A stretch of 64,000 bases of DNA from Bacteroidota bacterium (GCA_023417815.1 JAEZEI010000064.1:62001-126000); one strand, 5' to 3'; positions 1 to 9,697 are shown, counted from the first letter of the stretch. Program-made: numbers and translations. Notes: a model not told the origin generated them from the letters alone.

Positions 1-537
1 ACCTGGCAGGATATCCCCGAAGTGAATTACCCGGTTGCCGACAGCGGTGAGGCCTGCTTTGCCGCAAGCGGAACCAATATCCGCAAGCTTGATAAGCAGG
101 AAGCAGTTTTTATTACCGGCGGGCTTGTATCAAACCTCATCCGGCGCGACAAAAAGATACCTCTCCCTTTAATCCAGGGAAAGGAGACAACCGGCGCCAA
201 TTCGATAGCGATAAAAAACCGCAAGACATTTATGGTAGCGGGAGGAGATTTTAATAACGCAGAGGATACAACCCGCAATTGTTTTCTTACCCGAAATGCC
301 GGGTTAACCTGGATCACTCCCAAAAACCCTCCCTCAGGCTACAGAAGTTGTATCGAATACATTGGTAAGAACCGTTGGGTAACTTGTGGATTGAACGGTG
401 CGGATATTTCGACAGATGGAGGAAATAATTTCAGGAAGATAACTGATAAAGGATTTCACGTGGTTCGAAAGGCAAAGAAAGGAAATGCTGTATACTTCGC
501 CGGTGGAGGCGGGAGGATAGGCAAATTACTTCCCTGA
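1..537 (+). CDS. BNR/YCF48-like beta-propeller protein (3' part)
   Basis: The reading frame is open from the first base of the window and stops with TGA at 535-537, so only the C-terminal 178 or so residues are seen and the true start lies upstream. The visible part has repeated Gly/Asp-rich blade motifs of the sialidase/BNR type, such as FLTRNAGLTW and ISTDGGNNF, as in photosystem-II-assembly-factor-like (YCF48) propellers, which Bacteroidota often annotate as oxidoreductase or glycosyl hydrolase. The biochemical role is not known; such proteins are usually secreted or periplasmic. Its stop codon abuts the stop codon of the opposite-strand gene with no base between. Confidence 0.75.
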   Translation, partial: TWQDIPEVNYPVADSGEACFAASGTNIRKLDKQEAVFITGGLVSNLIRRDKKIPLPLIQGKETTGANSIAIKNRKTFMVAGGDFNNAEDTTRNCFLTRNAGLTWITPKNPPSGYRSCIEYIGKNRWVTCGLNGADISTDGGNNFRKITDKGFHVVRKAKKGNAVYFAGGGGRIGKLLP

Positions 538-870
538 TCATTTCTTAAACATAAAAAACACTGCACCCAACAGGCATGCAAACCCGGCAAGATATCGCCA
601 GTGGAATGGCTCTTTGAGATAATACACAGCAAATATGGTGAAAACAATTATCGTGATCACCTCTTGCGTTATTTTCAGCTGAAAGCCGTTCATACCGCTG
701 GTATAGCCGATCCTGTTAGCAGGTACCATCAGCACGTATTCGAAGAAAGCGATGAACCATGAAAGTATTATCGCTTTCCATAAAGGAAACGTGGTATTAC
801 GCAAGTGCGCATACCACGCGAAGGTCATAAATATGTTAGATGCCGTTAAAAGAAGTATGGTGCGCAGCAT
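538..870 (-). CDS. DMT-like small membrane protein, DUF486 family
   Basis: This 110-residue protein is almost entirely hydrophobic, with four predicted membrane helices (about residues 3-20, 30-50, 65-85, 90-107). The segment around residues 45-75 (FEYVLMVPANRIGY then QLKITQEVI) matches the conserved core of the DUF486 family, a short member of the drug/metabolite transporter superfamily. It would sit in the inner membrane; the substrate is unknown. Its ATG begins one base after the TGA of the upstream gene at 872-1471 on the same strand, so the two are probably cotranscribed and translationally coupled. Confidence 0.85.
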   Translation of the reverse strand: MLRTILLLTASNIFMTFAWYAHLRNTTFPLWKAIILSWFIAFFEYVLMVPANRIGYTSGMNGFQLKITQEVITIIVFTIFAVYYLKEPFHWRYLAGFACLLGAVFFMFKK

Positions 871-871
871 A

Positions 872-1471
872 TCATTTCCTGATGCCGGTGATCACCCTGA
901 TCTTCACATAATCTCTCAGGGTTGAACTGTAAACTTCTTTCTCAGTGAAGGTAACAGTAAAGTTCCCGTCAATGTTCTTCTTATCCAGGAGTAATTCAGC
1001 ACCTTCAAAATAATCGAACCACCAAAGCTTTTCGATCTTGCCACGTTGATCCTTCACCAGGATGTGGGTAAACTCCCCATCCACGATCTTCTGGAGTTTT
1101 CCGGTCACTTTGGATTCTGAAGCCGTGATCTTTGTAGCGCCTCCATTCTTTTTGCCTGCAAAGATCTGGATGAATTCAGGGCATTCAGAAACAAGCCTGA
1201 TACCAATCTCCTGCCCGAACGTAGTAACATCAGCCTGGTTTCCCAGGTCCACATTAAATACATCCCTTATCTCATTGCTGTACTTGGCAAATAAAGGCAT
1301 CATTGCCATACCGAGTTCCATTTCCAGGTCTTCTTCACTTACCTTGCTGAAGTCTTTCGATTTAATCTCCATACAGGTTTCGCGCGCCATCTGAACAAGG
1401 AGACTGTCGCGATTCTGGGCAAATACAAAAGTTGATGCCATCAGGCAGATCACAGTTACTAGAATTTTCAT
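872..1471 (-). CDS. secreted hypothetical protein
   Basis: The protein has 199 residues and starts with a clear Sec signal peptide (MKILVTVICLMASTFVFAQ, cleavage probably after residue 18). The mature part is mixed alpha/beta with no motif I recognise; residues 125-199 look beta-rich (repeated F-T-V-T-F patterns). It lies six bases downstream of smc on the same strand and directly upstream of the DUF486 gene, so it may be read from the smc transcript. No function can be given. Confidence 0.7.
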   Translation of the reverse strand: MKILVTVICLMASTFVFAQNRDSLLVQMARETCMEIKSKDFSKVSEEDLEMELGMAMMPLFAKYSNEIRDVFNVDLGNQADVTTFGQEIGIRLVSECPEFIQIFAGKKNGGATKITASESKVTGKLQKIVDGEFTHILVKDQRGKIEKLWWFDYFEGAELLLDKKNIDGNFTVTFTEKEVYSSTLRDYVKIRVITGIRK

Positions 1472-1477
1472 TGCAGT

Positions 1478-4400
1478 TTAGTTTAGGTTTCTAAAGTCGA
1501 CAGGCACCAGTTTACTTACACCGGCTTCCTGCATTGTAACGCCATAGATCACGTCTACGGCACTCATGGTCATTTTATTATGGGTAACAATGATGAACTG
1601 TGAGTTCTCACTGAATTGCTTTATCATATTGGTGAACTTGCCCACGTTCGCATCATCAAGCGGAGCATCCACCTCATCCAGGATACAGAATGGAGCTGGC
1701 TTGATAAGATAAATAGCAAACAACAACGCCGTAGCAGTGAGTGTTTTCTCACCCCCGCTTAGCTGGCCTATGCTGCTGGGACGTTTACCCTTTGGCTTTG
1801 CAACAATGTCAATACCTGTTTCAGCAAGATTTTCAGGATCCACCAGTATCATATCAGCAGTATCTTCTTCTGAAAACAGCGCTTTAAATACTTTCTGGAA
1901 ATTCTCTCTTGTTTTATTGAACGTATCAAGGAATTGCTGGTTTGCCGTAGCTTCAACTTCCTGGATGGTCTGCATCAGGCTGTCTTTGGCGGTCACAAGA
2001 TCGTTCTTCTGTTCAAGGATGAACTCATAACGTTTCTTCATTTCCGTATAAGCCTCAATAGCCGTCGGATTCACCTCGCCCATATTCTCAAGCCGTTTCT
2101 TCATTCGCTCACTCTTTTCCTGGAGCTCTTCAAGCGGAGTTTCCGAGGTACGGGGTTCGTCAATGATCGCATCCAGGTCCACCCTGAATTCCACGCTCAG
2201 CCTTTCTTTCATACCTGCCAGCTGAAGTTTCAGTTCAGTAAGTTTGTCCTTTATTTCATTGAGTAAAATGTCGATTCCTTCCTTTGACTTTTGTTTTCGG
2301 CGAAGTTCGTTTTCTTTGGCGGTAAGCTCATTACGAAGATTATAATATGCCTGGTCGGCCTCGTTCAGTTTCTTTTCTTCTTCTTCCTTCCCTTTAAGAA
2401 GGGTTATGAGTAATTCTTCTGTTGCCGTAAGTTCTTCCCGGGTCTTCGCAATACTTTCTACTGCTTCGGCAAGCTGGCTGTTGCTGCTTTCCACCTGCTG
2501 ATCAAGTTCCTTGAGCTGGTTCGATTTGAATTCCAGTTCCTGCTTCAGTGAATTCACTTTGCTTTGCTGGCGGTGAAAGAGGATATTATTCTCATTATAG
2601 GTTGAATTAGCGGTGTTGTATTCCTGCTCGGCAGCGGAATAATCCTGTTCTGAAACATTGATGTTCCCTGCAAGTTCTGCCAGTTTCTGGTTCAGTTCCT
2701 CCAGTTCCTTACGCTTTCCTTCTACCGAACCCATACTTTCCTGCAGTTGCTTTTCAAGATCCTCCACACGCTTTGCAGAAGCTGCCTGTTGGTGGCTGAT
2801 GTTCTCGATCTTGTTCTGGAAAGCAAATACCTGGTTGGTAGCCTGGTTGATCTGCTGCTGGGTAGTGTTGATCACATTTTCTTTGAGGCGACTGTTATAA
2901 TTGATAACCTCATCGTGAATGACCTTTATCTTTTCCTTTAGTTCCGATACCACTACTTCCTGCGACCTGATGCCTTCCAGCATTTTCTCAAGATTCTTCG
3001 CCCTTCCTATTTTCTTTCCTTCAAACAGCCCTACGCTTCCACCGGTAAGTGTGTATTTTCCTTTTACATATTTACCGGAACGTTCAAGAACAATGGCTCC
3101 ATTGCTGTTGGCCAGGGCTTCTTCATTATCTGCAATGAAGACATTTCCAAGAAGATGTGCTGCCAGCTTTTCGTAGGCCTTATCCACTTCAACAACGCTT
3201 AATGCAGGGATGGTTCCATCAGGTTGATGTGCTGGTTCATTGTGAGATAACTTATCCAGTAAAAAGAAATTTGCCTTCCCTTTTTTATTGTCATCGAGAA
3301 GATGAACTGCCTGCAATCCTTCCTGCAGGTTATTCACCACATAGTAGTTCAGGTATGGATCAAGAACATTTTCAACTGCCGCCCTGTACTCTTCCTGTAC
3401 ATAGATAATATCAGAAAGTAAAGGTGCCTCATGGTTCCAGTCCTTATTCTTATGAAGGAATTTCACGCTTTCAGGATAACCTTCCATTGAGTCCACAAGG
3501 CTCTTTAAAAGGTCATATTCATTCTTCCTTGAATCAAGAACACGGTTCTCTTCTGCAAGTGAAGCTCTTAATTTCTCAAGATTGTTCTGGCTTTCGAAAA
3601 TCTGCTGCTTAAGCTGTTCATGTTCTTCCTGCAGGCGGGCTAACTCCTCCTTGAGTTTGTTCAGTTCTTCTTCCCTGATTTTCTTATCCTGCTCAAGTTG
3701 TTCCAGTTGTTGTTTGCGTGCTTCCTGCTCTTCACTTATCTGGCTTATAGCACGCTGAAGATTCTGGATGGACGTATCCGCAACAGCAACCATTTTTTCA
3801 GCATCAAACTGGCTGCGCTGTAATTCATGATTTTGCCTGCGGAGAACATCAATGGTACCTCTCTTTTCATCAAAGATCACTCTCCTGCTCTCCACGGTTT
3901 CCTTAAGCTCCTTTATTTTGGACTCAAAGGCTTCCAGTTTCTGTTGCTCATCCTTTATCTGGGTAGAAGTAAAACTGATGCTCTCATTAAGTCCTTTTAA
4001 TTGCCCTGCTGCCTTTTGAATAAAATCATCCAGGTTCTGCTTGCGTTCTTTAAGATGCTGAAGCCTTTGTGTACCAAGGTTCTTTTCATTCTCTTTCGAC
4101 CTTACTTTATCCAGCATCTCGTTATAGGCATGCTGCATGTTCTGAAGGGCTTTCTCTTTCTCTACGAAAGCTACCTTTTCCTGCTCCAGGGCAGCTTCTT
4201 CCAGTGCAATAGCGGATTCGAGTTCGAGTCTTTTATCTACCTCCTCTTTCTGTTGCTCATTAAGCGTACGGTAGGTAATATTGAATCCTTCCAGTGCAGC
4301 CTTGGCGAGCTCAATGCTTATCTCCTTATATTCCTTCTTTATTTCGAAATACTTTTCAGCTTTCTTCGACTGGCTTTCAAGCGTTTTTAACTGGTTATGG

Positions 4401-4993
4401 ATCTCAAACAAAAGGTCCTCGATCCTTGCAAGGTCCTGCTCAGTTGCATCCAGTTTAAGTTTTGCTTCCTTCTTCCTTGTTTTATAGATCGTGATCCCGG
4501 CCGCCTGCTCCAGCATTTTCCTACGGCTGTTCTCCTTGTCCTTAATGATATCATCAACCATTCCAAGTTCAATAATGGCATAGCTGTCGGTGCTGATGCC
4601 GGTATCCATAAAAAGGTTATGGATATCCTTCAGCCTGCAGGCTACATCATTAAGACGGTATTCACTCTCCCCGCTCTTATAGTACTTACGTGTAACGGTA
4701 ACTGTATTGAATTCGGTTGGCAGCAGGTTCTTGGTATTCTCAAAGGTGAGGCTAACCTCCGCCAGCCCGCTTGCGCTCCTGCTTTTACTACCGTTAAAAA
4801 CCAGGCTTTCCAGGTTTTCACTCCGCAGGTTGCTGATCTTATGTTCACCAATCACCCAGCGGATACTGTCGATGATATTGCTCTTCCCGCAACCATTCGG
4901 ACCAATAACGCCGGTGATCCCTTCATCGAAATTCAGTACGGTTTTGTCAGCAAAACTTTTAAAACCTTTTATCTCCAGACTTTTTAATCGCAC
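1478..4993 (-). CDS. smc: chromosome segregation protein SMC
   Basis: SMC is the ATPase of the bacterial condensin-like complex that loops and segregates chromosomes, acting on the nucleoid with ScpA and ScpB. The 1171-residue length is typical. The N-terminal ATPase half has a Walker A motif at residues 31-38 (GPNGCGKS). Long coiled coils follow, with a globular hinge at about 510-660. The C-terminal half has the ABC signature LSGGEKTLTATALLFAIY and Walker B FCILDEVDAPLDDANV. ScpA and ScpB genes are not in the window. The start gives the canonical MRLKSLEIKGFKSFADK N-terminus. Confidence 0.98.
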   Translation of the reverse strand: MRLKSLEIKGFKSFADKTVLNFDEGITGVIGPNGCGKSNIIDSIRWVIGEHKISNLRSENLESLVFNGSKSRSASGLAEVSLTFENTKNLLPTEFNTVTVTRKYYKSGESEYRLNDVACRLKDIHNLFMDTGISTDSYAIIELGMVDDIIKDKENSRRKMLEQAAGITIYKTRKKEAKLKLDATEQDLARIEDLLFEIHNQLKTLESQSKKAEKYFEIKKEYKEISIELAKAALEGFNITYRTLNEQQKEEVDKRLELESAIALEEAALEQEKVAFVEKEKALQNMQHAYNEMLDKVRSKENEKNLGTQRLQHLKERKQNLDDFIQKAAGQLKGLNESISFTSTQIKDEQQKLEAFESKIKELKETVESRRVIFDEKRGTIDVLRRQNHELQRSQFDAEKMVAVADTSIQNLQRAISQISEEQEARKQQLEQLEQDKKIREEELNKLKEELARLQEEHEQLKQQIFESQNNLEKLRASLAEENRVLDSRKNEYDLLKSLVDSMEGYPESVKFLHKNKDWNHEAPLLSDIIYVQEEYRAAVENVLDPYLNYYVVNNLQEGLQAVHLLDDNKKGKANFFLLDKLSHNEPAHQPDGTIPALSVVEVDKAYEKLAAHLLGNVFIADNEEALANSNGAIVLERSGKYVKGKYTLTGGSVGLFEGKKIGRAKNLEKMLEGIRSQEVVVSELKEKIKVIHDEVINYNSRLKENVINTTQQQINQATNQVFAFQNKIENISHQQAASAKRVEDLEKQLQESMGSVEGKRKELEELNQKLAELAGNINVSEQDYSAAEQEYNTANSTYNENNILFHRQQSKVNSLKQELEFKSNQLKELDQQVESSNSQLAEAVESIAKTREELTATEELLITLLKGKEEEEKKLNEADQAYYNLRNELTAKENELRRKQKSKEGIDILLNEIKDKLTELKLQLAGMKERLSVEFRVDLDAIIDEPRTSETPLEELQEKSERMKKRLENMGEVNPTAIEAYTEMKKRYEFILEQKNDLVTAKDSLMQTIQEVEATANQQFLDTFNKTRENFQKVFKALFSEEDTADMILVDPENLAETGIDIVAKPKGKRPSSIGQLSGGEKTLTATALLFAIYLIKPAPFCILDEVDAPLDDANVGKFTNMIKQFSENSQFIIVTHNKMTMSAVDVIYGVTMQEAGVSKLVPVDFRNLN

Positions 4994-5013
4994 TTCTTAA
5001 ATTTTTGGGGCGG

Positions 5014-5021
5014 CAAACCTA
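5014..5021 (-). promoter_or_regulatory. candidate -7 promoter box upstream of smc
   Basis: On the minus strand these bases read TAGGTTTG, a full match to the Bacteroidota -7 consensus TAnnTTTG, 20 bases before the smc ATG. No good TTTG box is seen 20-21 bases further upstream, so this is a prediction from one element only. Confidence 0.45.
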
Positions 5022-5210
5022 CAGTATTTATAATTCATTCTTTCCCGAAGGAAAATTGAATTGCAGTTCGCCTTGAATTATTCATTGAACTTTCAAAAGT
5101 AAATATACCCCAATACCCGCACCCACGTGAGGTTTCAGCCCCTTCAACGCACCGGAATTATACACAGTTTGCCCACAAAAAATAAATTGGCGGAACAATG
5201 AGGCAATAAA

Positions 5211-5243
5211 TTTGATGTTAGTTGGAAAATAAATATATAATTG
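5211..5243 (+). promoter_or_regulatory. candidate promoter of the FMN reductase gene
   Basis: TTTG at 5211-5214, a 21-base spacer and TATAATTG at 5236-5243 (one mismatch to TAnnTTTG) fit the Bacteroidota sigma-factor consensus. The box ends 10 bases before the ATG, so the leader would be only a few bases long. Confidence 0.5.
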
Positions 5244-5253
5244 GCCCGAAATC

Positions 5254-5793
5254 ATGAAAATTATCATTTTGATAGGCAGCATCCGGAAGGGAAGAAAGAG
5301 CGACAGGGTGGCCCGGTTCTTTTATGATCTCATTCGCCGGGAAGGCATTGGTGACCCTGAGATCGTTGACCTGAAAGAATACAACTTCCCGCTTTTTGAA
5401 GAGCGCCTGAAATTCCTGGAGATATTCCCTGACGGACTGAAGGAGTTTGCTGACAAGATCAGGAATGCTGGTGGAATTATTATCGTGACCCCGGAATACA
5501 ATGGAGGATATCCTGCAAGCCTAAAGAATGTGATAGATGTTCTATATGAAGAATGGAGAGGCAAACCCGTAGGGATCGTTTCGGTTTCCAGCGGGATGCT
5601 CGGCGGAGCGCAGGTATTAACTTCGCTCGAATTCACGCTCTGGAAAATGGGCGTTACTGTAGTAACCGCCATGTTCCCCGTACGAAAAGTAGAAGAAAGC
5701 TATGACGAAGCCGGTAACCCCGCAGACAGGGAGAATACTGAAAAGGCAGCATTAAAATTCATGGAGCAATTCCTGAAAACAAAAGCACCATAA
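5254..5793 (+). CDS. NAD(P)H-dependent FMN reductase family protein
   Basis: This 179-residue flavodoxin-like protein belongs to the NADPH-dependent FMN reductase/quinone reductase family, cytosolic enzymes that transfer hydride through bound FMN. The N-terminal phosphate-binding loop is visible as GSIRKGRKSDRVA (residues 8-20), and the second flavin loop as TPEYNGGYPASLKNVID (about residues 78-94), both family hallmarks. Physiological substrate (quinone, azo compound, chromate or free FMN) cannot be told from sequence. It stands alone: divergent from smc and convergent with the TPR gene, sharing the hairpin at 5797-5817 just past its stop. Confidence 0.9.
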   Translation: MKIIILIGSIRKGRKSDRVARFFYDLIRREGIGDPEIVDLKEYNFPLFEERLKFLEIFPDGLKEFADKIRNAGGIIIVTPEYNGGYPASLKNVIDVLYEEWRGKPVGIVSVSSGMLGGAQVLTSLEFTLWKMGVTVVTAMFPVRKVEESYDEAGNPADRENTEKAALKFMEQFLKTKAP

Positions 5794-5817
5794 AAAAAGG
5801 CCGGAATACCCGGCCTT
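5792..5817 (-). terminator. intrinsic terminator of the TPR gene
   Basis: Perfect 8-bp stem AAGGCCGG/CCGGCCTT with a 5-base loop. Read on the minus strand it is followed by a run of seven T, the classical layout for the gene at 5822-7078. On the plus strand there is no U tract, so it would serve the FMN reductase gene poorly. Confidence 0.85.
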
Positions 5818-5821
5818 ACTA

Positions 5822-7078
5822 TTAATTCGCTGCAGCTTTCTTCTTATCGAATTCTTCTGCTTTCTTAGGGTCTTTCTTGAAATTATAGACATCGCTCATG
5901 TATCCCAGAACAATCCTGTAGTTGGCTTTCTGAACAGGGTCTAGTGAAGGTTGCTTTTCAAACCATGCGATCGAAGATTCGCCGTAAGGAATGAATTCAT
6001 CCATAGCCTTGGTTGTAGCGGCAGTCAGGTCCTTCTTTTTCTTTACATCTTCCGGCTTGGTACCTTTTACAGTGCTTGCTTCAATGCTAAGATCGGACGC
6101 TGCATTAAACAGGTGATTCGTCATAAGGATCGTAGCATCGTTCCCCTTATCCAGAGCAATGGCCTTCTTCAACACTTCAGTGAGTTTAGCCTTGGCCGCT
6201 GTATTATCTCCCTGTTTTGCATCCCTTCCATAAATGCTGTTGAATAATTCAACCCCATAGTTATATGCAAGAGCAAAATTATCCGGGTTCTCAGCCATCA
6301 TGCTTTCATACTTGGCGAACATGGCATCCTTATCCCCACCTTCGGAAACACTCCTCATTTCCACATCAGCCCAATACTCGCTCTTTGGATAAAGTCTCTT
6401 TGCCTTATCAAGTATGGCCTTCATATTCGCATCATCCTTCTTCTTCAGGTAATATTCAGCAAGGAACTGGTAAACCTCTTCATAAGTGGATTCAGAAACG
6501 CTGGCATCAGCAAGCTGCTTATAATATTGAAGGGCCACATCTTCCTTTTTTGCCTGCATAGCAGATATAGCGCTGTTCATAACAAGAGCAGTATCCAACT
6601 TGTGCAGCTTGGCATCATTGTACGTATAATTTTTTGAAAGAATATAATCCTTCACCTGGAGAGCGCTGGTAAATGCCTTGAAGGCAGAATCATATTTACG
6701 ATCGTTGAAGAAGGTGGCTCCAAGATCATAAAGCCCAAAATATAATTCAAGGTAGCTGCGGTAGTTCTCCAGTTTCATCCTGATATCCTTGCCATCAAGC
6801 TGCTGATTCTTACGGAAAGCATCATAGGCCTCAAGTTTCAGTTGCATCTGTTCTTCAGGAACGATGGACTGGTACGACATTGCATTGTATACCCAGCCTT
6901 TATAATACCATGATTCAGGGTTTGACTGGTTCTTTTGCACTGCCATATGATTATCCATTGCTGTACGCGCACCTTTATAATCTTTAGCATCAACCAGTTT
7001 TGCGATCTGTTCAAGGGTTTGCGAGAACGCCGGGGCAATAAAAGAGATAAAAAGAAGCCCCAGGAAAATTTTCTTCAT
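5822..7078 (-). CDS. secreted TPR-repeat protein
   Basis: The 418-residue product has an N-terminal signal peptide (MKKIFLGLLFISFIAPAFSQ). After it come helical tetratricopeptide-like repeats: several blocks have the spaced Tyr/Ala/Gly pattern of TPRs, for instance around residues 50-75, 115-145, 170-215 and 230-260. TPR proteins of this type are usually periplasmic or outer-membrane-associated scaffolds in Bacteroidota; the partner is unknown. It is a single-gene unit with its own terminator at 5792-5817. Confidence 0.8.
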   Translation of the reverse strand: MKKIFLGLLFISFIAPAFSQTLEQIAKLVDAKDYKGARTAMDNHMAVQKNQSNPESWYYKGWVYNAMSYQSIVPEEQMQLKLEAYDAFRKNQQLDGKDIRMKLENYRSYLELYFGLYDLGATFFNDRKYDSAFKAFTSALQVKDYILSKNYTYNDAKLHKLDTALVMNSAISAMQAKKEDVALQYYKQLADASVSESTYEEVYQFLAEYYLKKKDDANMKAILDKAKRLYPKSEYWADVEMRSVSEGGDKDAMFAKYESMMAENPDNFALAYNYGVELFNSIYGRDAKQGDNTAAKAKLTEVLKKAIALDKGNDATILMTNHLFNAASDLSIEASTVKGTKPEDVKKKKDLTAATTKAMDEFIPYGESSIAWFEKQPSLDPVQKANYRIVLGYMSDVYNFKKDPKKAEEFDKKKAAAN

Positions 7079-7173
7079 AATTGAGATTTTGAAGGCATAA
7101 AGATATTCAATCCACAGCAGTATTGCTCAATTTTAACAGCAGGAACTGTTTATTAGTTCCGGATTAAAATGAA

Positions 7174-7181
7174 TTATTTTG
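7174..7181 (+). promoter_or_regulatory. weak candidate -7 box of dnaG
   Basis: TTATTTTG matches TAnnTTTG with one mismatch and is preceded by TTTA 21 bases upstream (7149-7152). It ends only seven bases before the dnaG ATG. Confidence 0.3.
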
Positions 7182-7188
7182 CAGGCTG

Positions 7189-9117
7189 ATGATCTCCAGG
7201 AATACCATACAACAGATACAGAACCGGATCGATATCATAGAGATCATCGGATCATTTGTTCGGCTCAAAAAGCGTGGAGCGAATTACCTGGGTCTTTGTC
7301 CCTTTCACAATGAAAAGACCCCTTCATTCACGGTTTCTCCTTCTAAAGATCTGTATAAATGTTTTGGTTGCGGCAAGAGTGGGAATACCATCGGTTTTCT
7401 CATGGATCACGAGAAATACAGCTACGTGGAAGCTCTCCGGTGGCTTGCCCAACATTATAATGTTGAAATAGAGGAAACGGAAGTTTCAGAGGAACAGCGA
7501 CAGCAACAGCAGGTATCCGACTCACTTTTCATCCTGAATACCTATGCAAGGGATTTTTTCAGCAACGCACTGTTTCAGACTGACGAAGGCCAGGATATTG
7601 CGCTGAGCTACCTTAAGGAAAGAGGATTCAGGGAAGACATTATCAGGAAATTCCAGCTTGGCTTCAATCCAAGAGGAAAAAATGAATTCACCCATTCAGC
7701 GATCTCTTCTCAATACAACAAAGAACTGCTTCTTAAAAGCGGCCTTACGTCGGAAAGGGATGGATCGCTGTATGATAATTATCGCGGGCGTATCATTTTC
7801 CCGGTTCACAACCAGAGCGGGAAGGTTGTAGGGTTTGGTGCCCGCCTTATCGGCTCCAGTGATAAGGCTCCTAAGTACATCAACACTCCGGAAAATGAGA
7901 TCTATGTAAAAAGCAGGATCCTGTATGGTTCCTATTTTGCCCGCCAGGCCATAGATAAGGCAGATGAATGTTTACTTGTGGAAGGATATACGGATGTAAT
8001 TAGTCTTCACCAGGCAGGAATTGAAAATGTTGTGGCCAGTGGCGGCACCTCTTTAACCCCCGACCAGCTGAGGCTTATCAAAAAATTCACGAACAACCTC
8101 ACTATTATTTATGACGGCGACAGTGCAGGAATTAAGGCGGCTATGCGTGGACTGGATCTCGCTCTTGAGGAGAGTCTCAATGTTCGCCTTATACTGATCC
8201 CTGATAAAGAAGATCCCGACAGTTATGTGAACCGGATCGGCGCAGAAGCATTCTCGCGGTTCGTTTCAGAGAATAAAAAGGATTTCATCCTTTTCCAGTT
8301 GGAGATAGCGCTGAATGAAAGCGGGAACGATACAACAAAGAGATCTGCACTGGTGAACCAGGTGGCAGAAACAATCAGCAGGATAAACCGGGCCGAAGAT
8401 TTCACAAAAAGGCAGGATTATGTGCGCCAGGTTTCCGAGATGCTGAAAGTTGATGAATCAGGTTTCAATAATCTTGTTAATAAATTCATTCGCGAAAAGC
8501 TGAACAAGCTGGAAGGAAGAAAACCCGCCCCCGTAGTGGAGCAGGTGGAAACTCCTGCTGAAGACCTGGAAACCGTTTCTCTTTTCAACCAGGATGAACT
8601 GCATGAGCGTGCCCTCGTGAGAAGCCTTTTGGAATTCGGGCTCGAACCCTGGGATGAGGAGAAAAAAACAGCGGATTTAATTTTTGCTGAAATAGAGGAA
8701 AGCGAATTACTGGAGGAAATGGATAACAGGCAGCTTGCAGGGCTGATCGGCACTTACAGGAAACTTTATGAAGAAGGGAAGCAACCCACCGCACTCGATT
8801 TTCAATACAGCGAAGACCATGCAACAAGCAGCCTCGTCGTTTCATTAATGGAGGTGAATAATGAAATTAGTCCCTATTGGAAAGAGTATTTCGAAGGAAA
8901 GATCCTTACACGTAAAGACCTTTTCCGGGAAGAGGTCAACTCCACCCTTCACTATCTTAAACTTCGTAAGCTGAAAAGAATGATCGAACAGAACCTGCGT
9001 GACCTGGAGCGTTCTACAGATCCTGCGGATCAGCAATTCCTGCTTCAAACCCAGATGGAATTAAAGCAGCTTGAAATGGAATGGACTAAAAAAGTAGGAA
9101 CAGTGATATATAAATAA
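7189..9117 (+). CDS. dnaG: DNA primase DnaG
   Basis: DnaG synthesises RNA primers for replication in association with the DnaB helicase. The 642-residue protein has the N-terminal CHC2 zinc finger with ligands C37, H40, C58 and C61, the RNA-polymerase/TOPRIM core with EGYTDVISLHQ (acidic motif) and YDGDSAGIKAA (metal-binding DxD region), and a C-terminal DnaB-interacting helical domain. Length and order are normal. The start gives the conserved N-terminus MISRNTIQQIQNRIDIIEII. Its stop codon abuts the stop codon of the convergent gene at 9118. Confidence 0.98.
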   Translation: MISRNTIQQIQNRIDIIEIIGSFVRLKKRGANYLGLCPFHNEKTPSFTVSPSKDLYKCFGCGKSGNTIGFLMDHEKYSYVEALRWLAQHYNVEIEETEVSEEQRQQQQVSDSLFILNTYARDFFSNALFQTDEGQDIALSYLKERGFREDIIRKFQLGFNPRGKNEFTHSAISSQYNKELLLKSGLTSERDGSLYDNYRGRIIFPVHNQSGKVVGFGARLIGSSDKAPKYINTPENEIYVKSRILYGSYFARQAIDKADECLLVEGYTDVISLHQAGIENVVASGGTSLTPDQLRLIKKFTNNLTIIYDGDSAGIKAAMRGLDLALEESLNVRLILIPDKEDPDSYVNRIGAEAFSRFVSENKKDFILFQLEIALNESGNDTTKRSALVNQVAETISRINRAEDFTKRQDYVRQVSEMLKVDESGFNNLVNKFIREKLNKLEGRKPAPVVEQVETPAEDLETVSLFNQDELHERALVRSLLEFGLEPWDEEKKTADLIFAEIEESELLEEMDNRQLAGLIGTYRKLYEEGKQPTALDFQYSEDHATSSLVVSLMEVNNEISPYWKEYFEGKILTRKDLFREEVNSTLHYLKLRKLKRMIEQNLRDLERSTDPADQQFLLQTQMELKQLEMEWTKKVGTVIYK

Positions 9118-9552
9118 CTAGGCAAGTTCTGCAACCTTCCTGGTTTTCTTCACCACAGGCTTTACATCTTCCCTGTTGAAACTGATAGCAGACCAGACGC
9201 TGTCGAGAGCGATCTGTTCGCCACAGCAGAATCCAAAGCGGGACATGATCTCCCAGTTATAATCACGGCAAAGGGTACTGTATATTTTAGAAGTGCTTTT
9301 TGGAATAGCCACCCATAACCTTGCATCCTCGTTCAGCGCAGGCACAACATCGGCCATAATAGACTCCAGTTGGGGTTCATTTACAGCGAAGATCAGGGCA
9401 AATTCAATTTTACGGCTACGCAACAGCGGGGTAACACTCTTGTTATAATTGATCCTTGAAAATGGTTTCTCTACTGAAGAAGGAAGACCCTGGATAAGGA
9501 TATTCTTTTCATTACCTAACTGGAGTTTTTCCGGGATCGTTTGTATTGCCAT
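9118..9552 (-). CDS. conserved hypothetical protein, possibly DUF3052-like
   Basis: The 144-residue protein has no signal peptide and an alpha/beta pattern. The segment FALIFAVNEPQLESIMADV followed by ARLWVAIPKSTSKI (about residues 56-95) recalls the DUF3052 family, which is of unknown function, but I am not certain of the match. It is convergent with dnaG and lies downstream of the repeat block at 9698-9819, which sits between it and the M48 peptidase gene. Confidence 0.6.
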   Translation of the reverse strand: MAIQTIPEKLQLGNEKNILIQGLPSSVEKPFSRINYNKSVTPLLRSRKIEFALIFAVNEPQLESIMADVVPALNEDARLWVAIPKSTSKIYSTLCRDYNWEIMSRFGFCCGEQIALDSVWSAISFNREDVKPVVKKTRKVAELA

Positions 9553-9610
9553 AGTATCAAAAATTGTTTTTTAAATACTGCAGTTGTAAGGTAAGGCTGA
9601 AAGCAGGGTG

Positions 9611-9618
9611 CAAAGTTA
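9611..9618 (-). promoter_or_regulatory. candidate -7 box for the 9118-9552 gene
   Basis: On the minus strand these bases read TAACTTTG, a full match to TAnnTTTG, about 58 bases before the start codon. No clear upstream TTTG box is visible. The tandem repeat block begins about 80 bases further upstream. Confidence 0.4.
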
Positions 9619-9697
9619 AGCAATTAGCGGCTAGGGAGCGAGCTTTTTGCAATTTATATTGATCCTGGCTACCAAAAAGGCTGACCCCCAGGCTATT

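Noticed and set aside
1737..4987. Several plus-strand frames opposite smc
   Set aside because: All lie within the smc gene and have no family features; smc accounts for the whole region.
5082..5282. 66-codon minus-strand frame between smc and the FMN reductase gene
   Set aside because: It overlaps the start of the reductase gene and its predicted promoter, and its product has no recognisable features.
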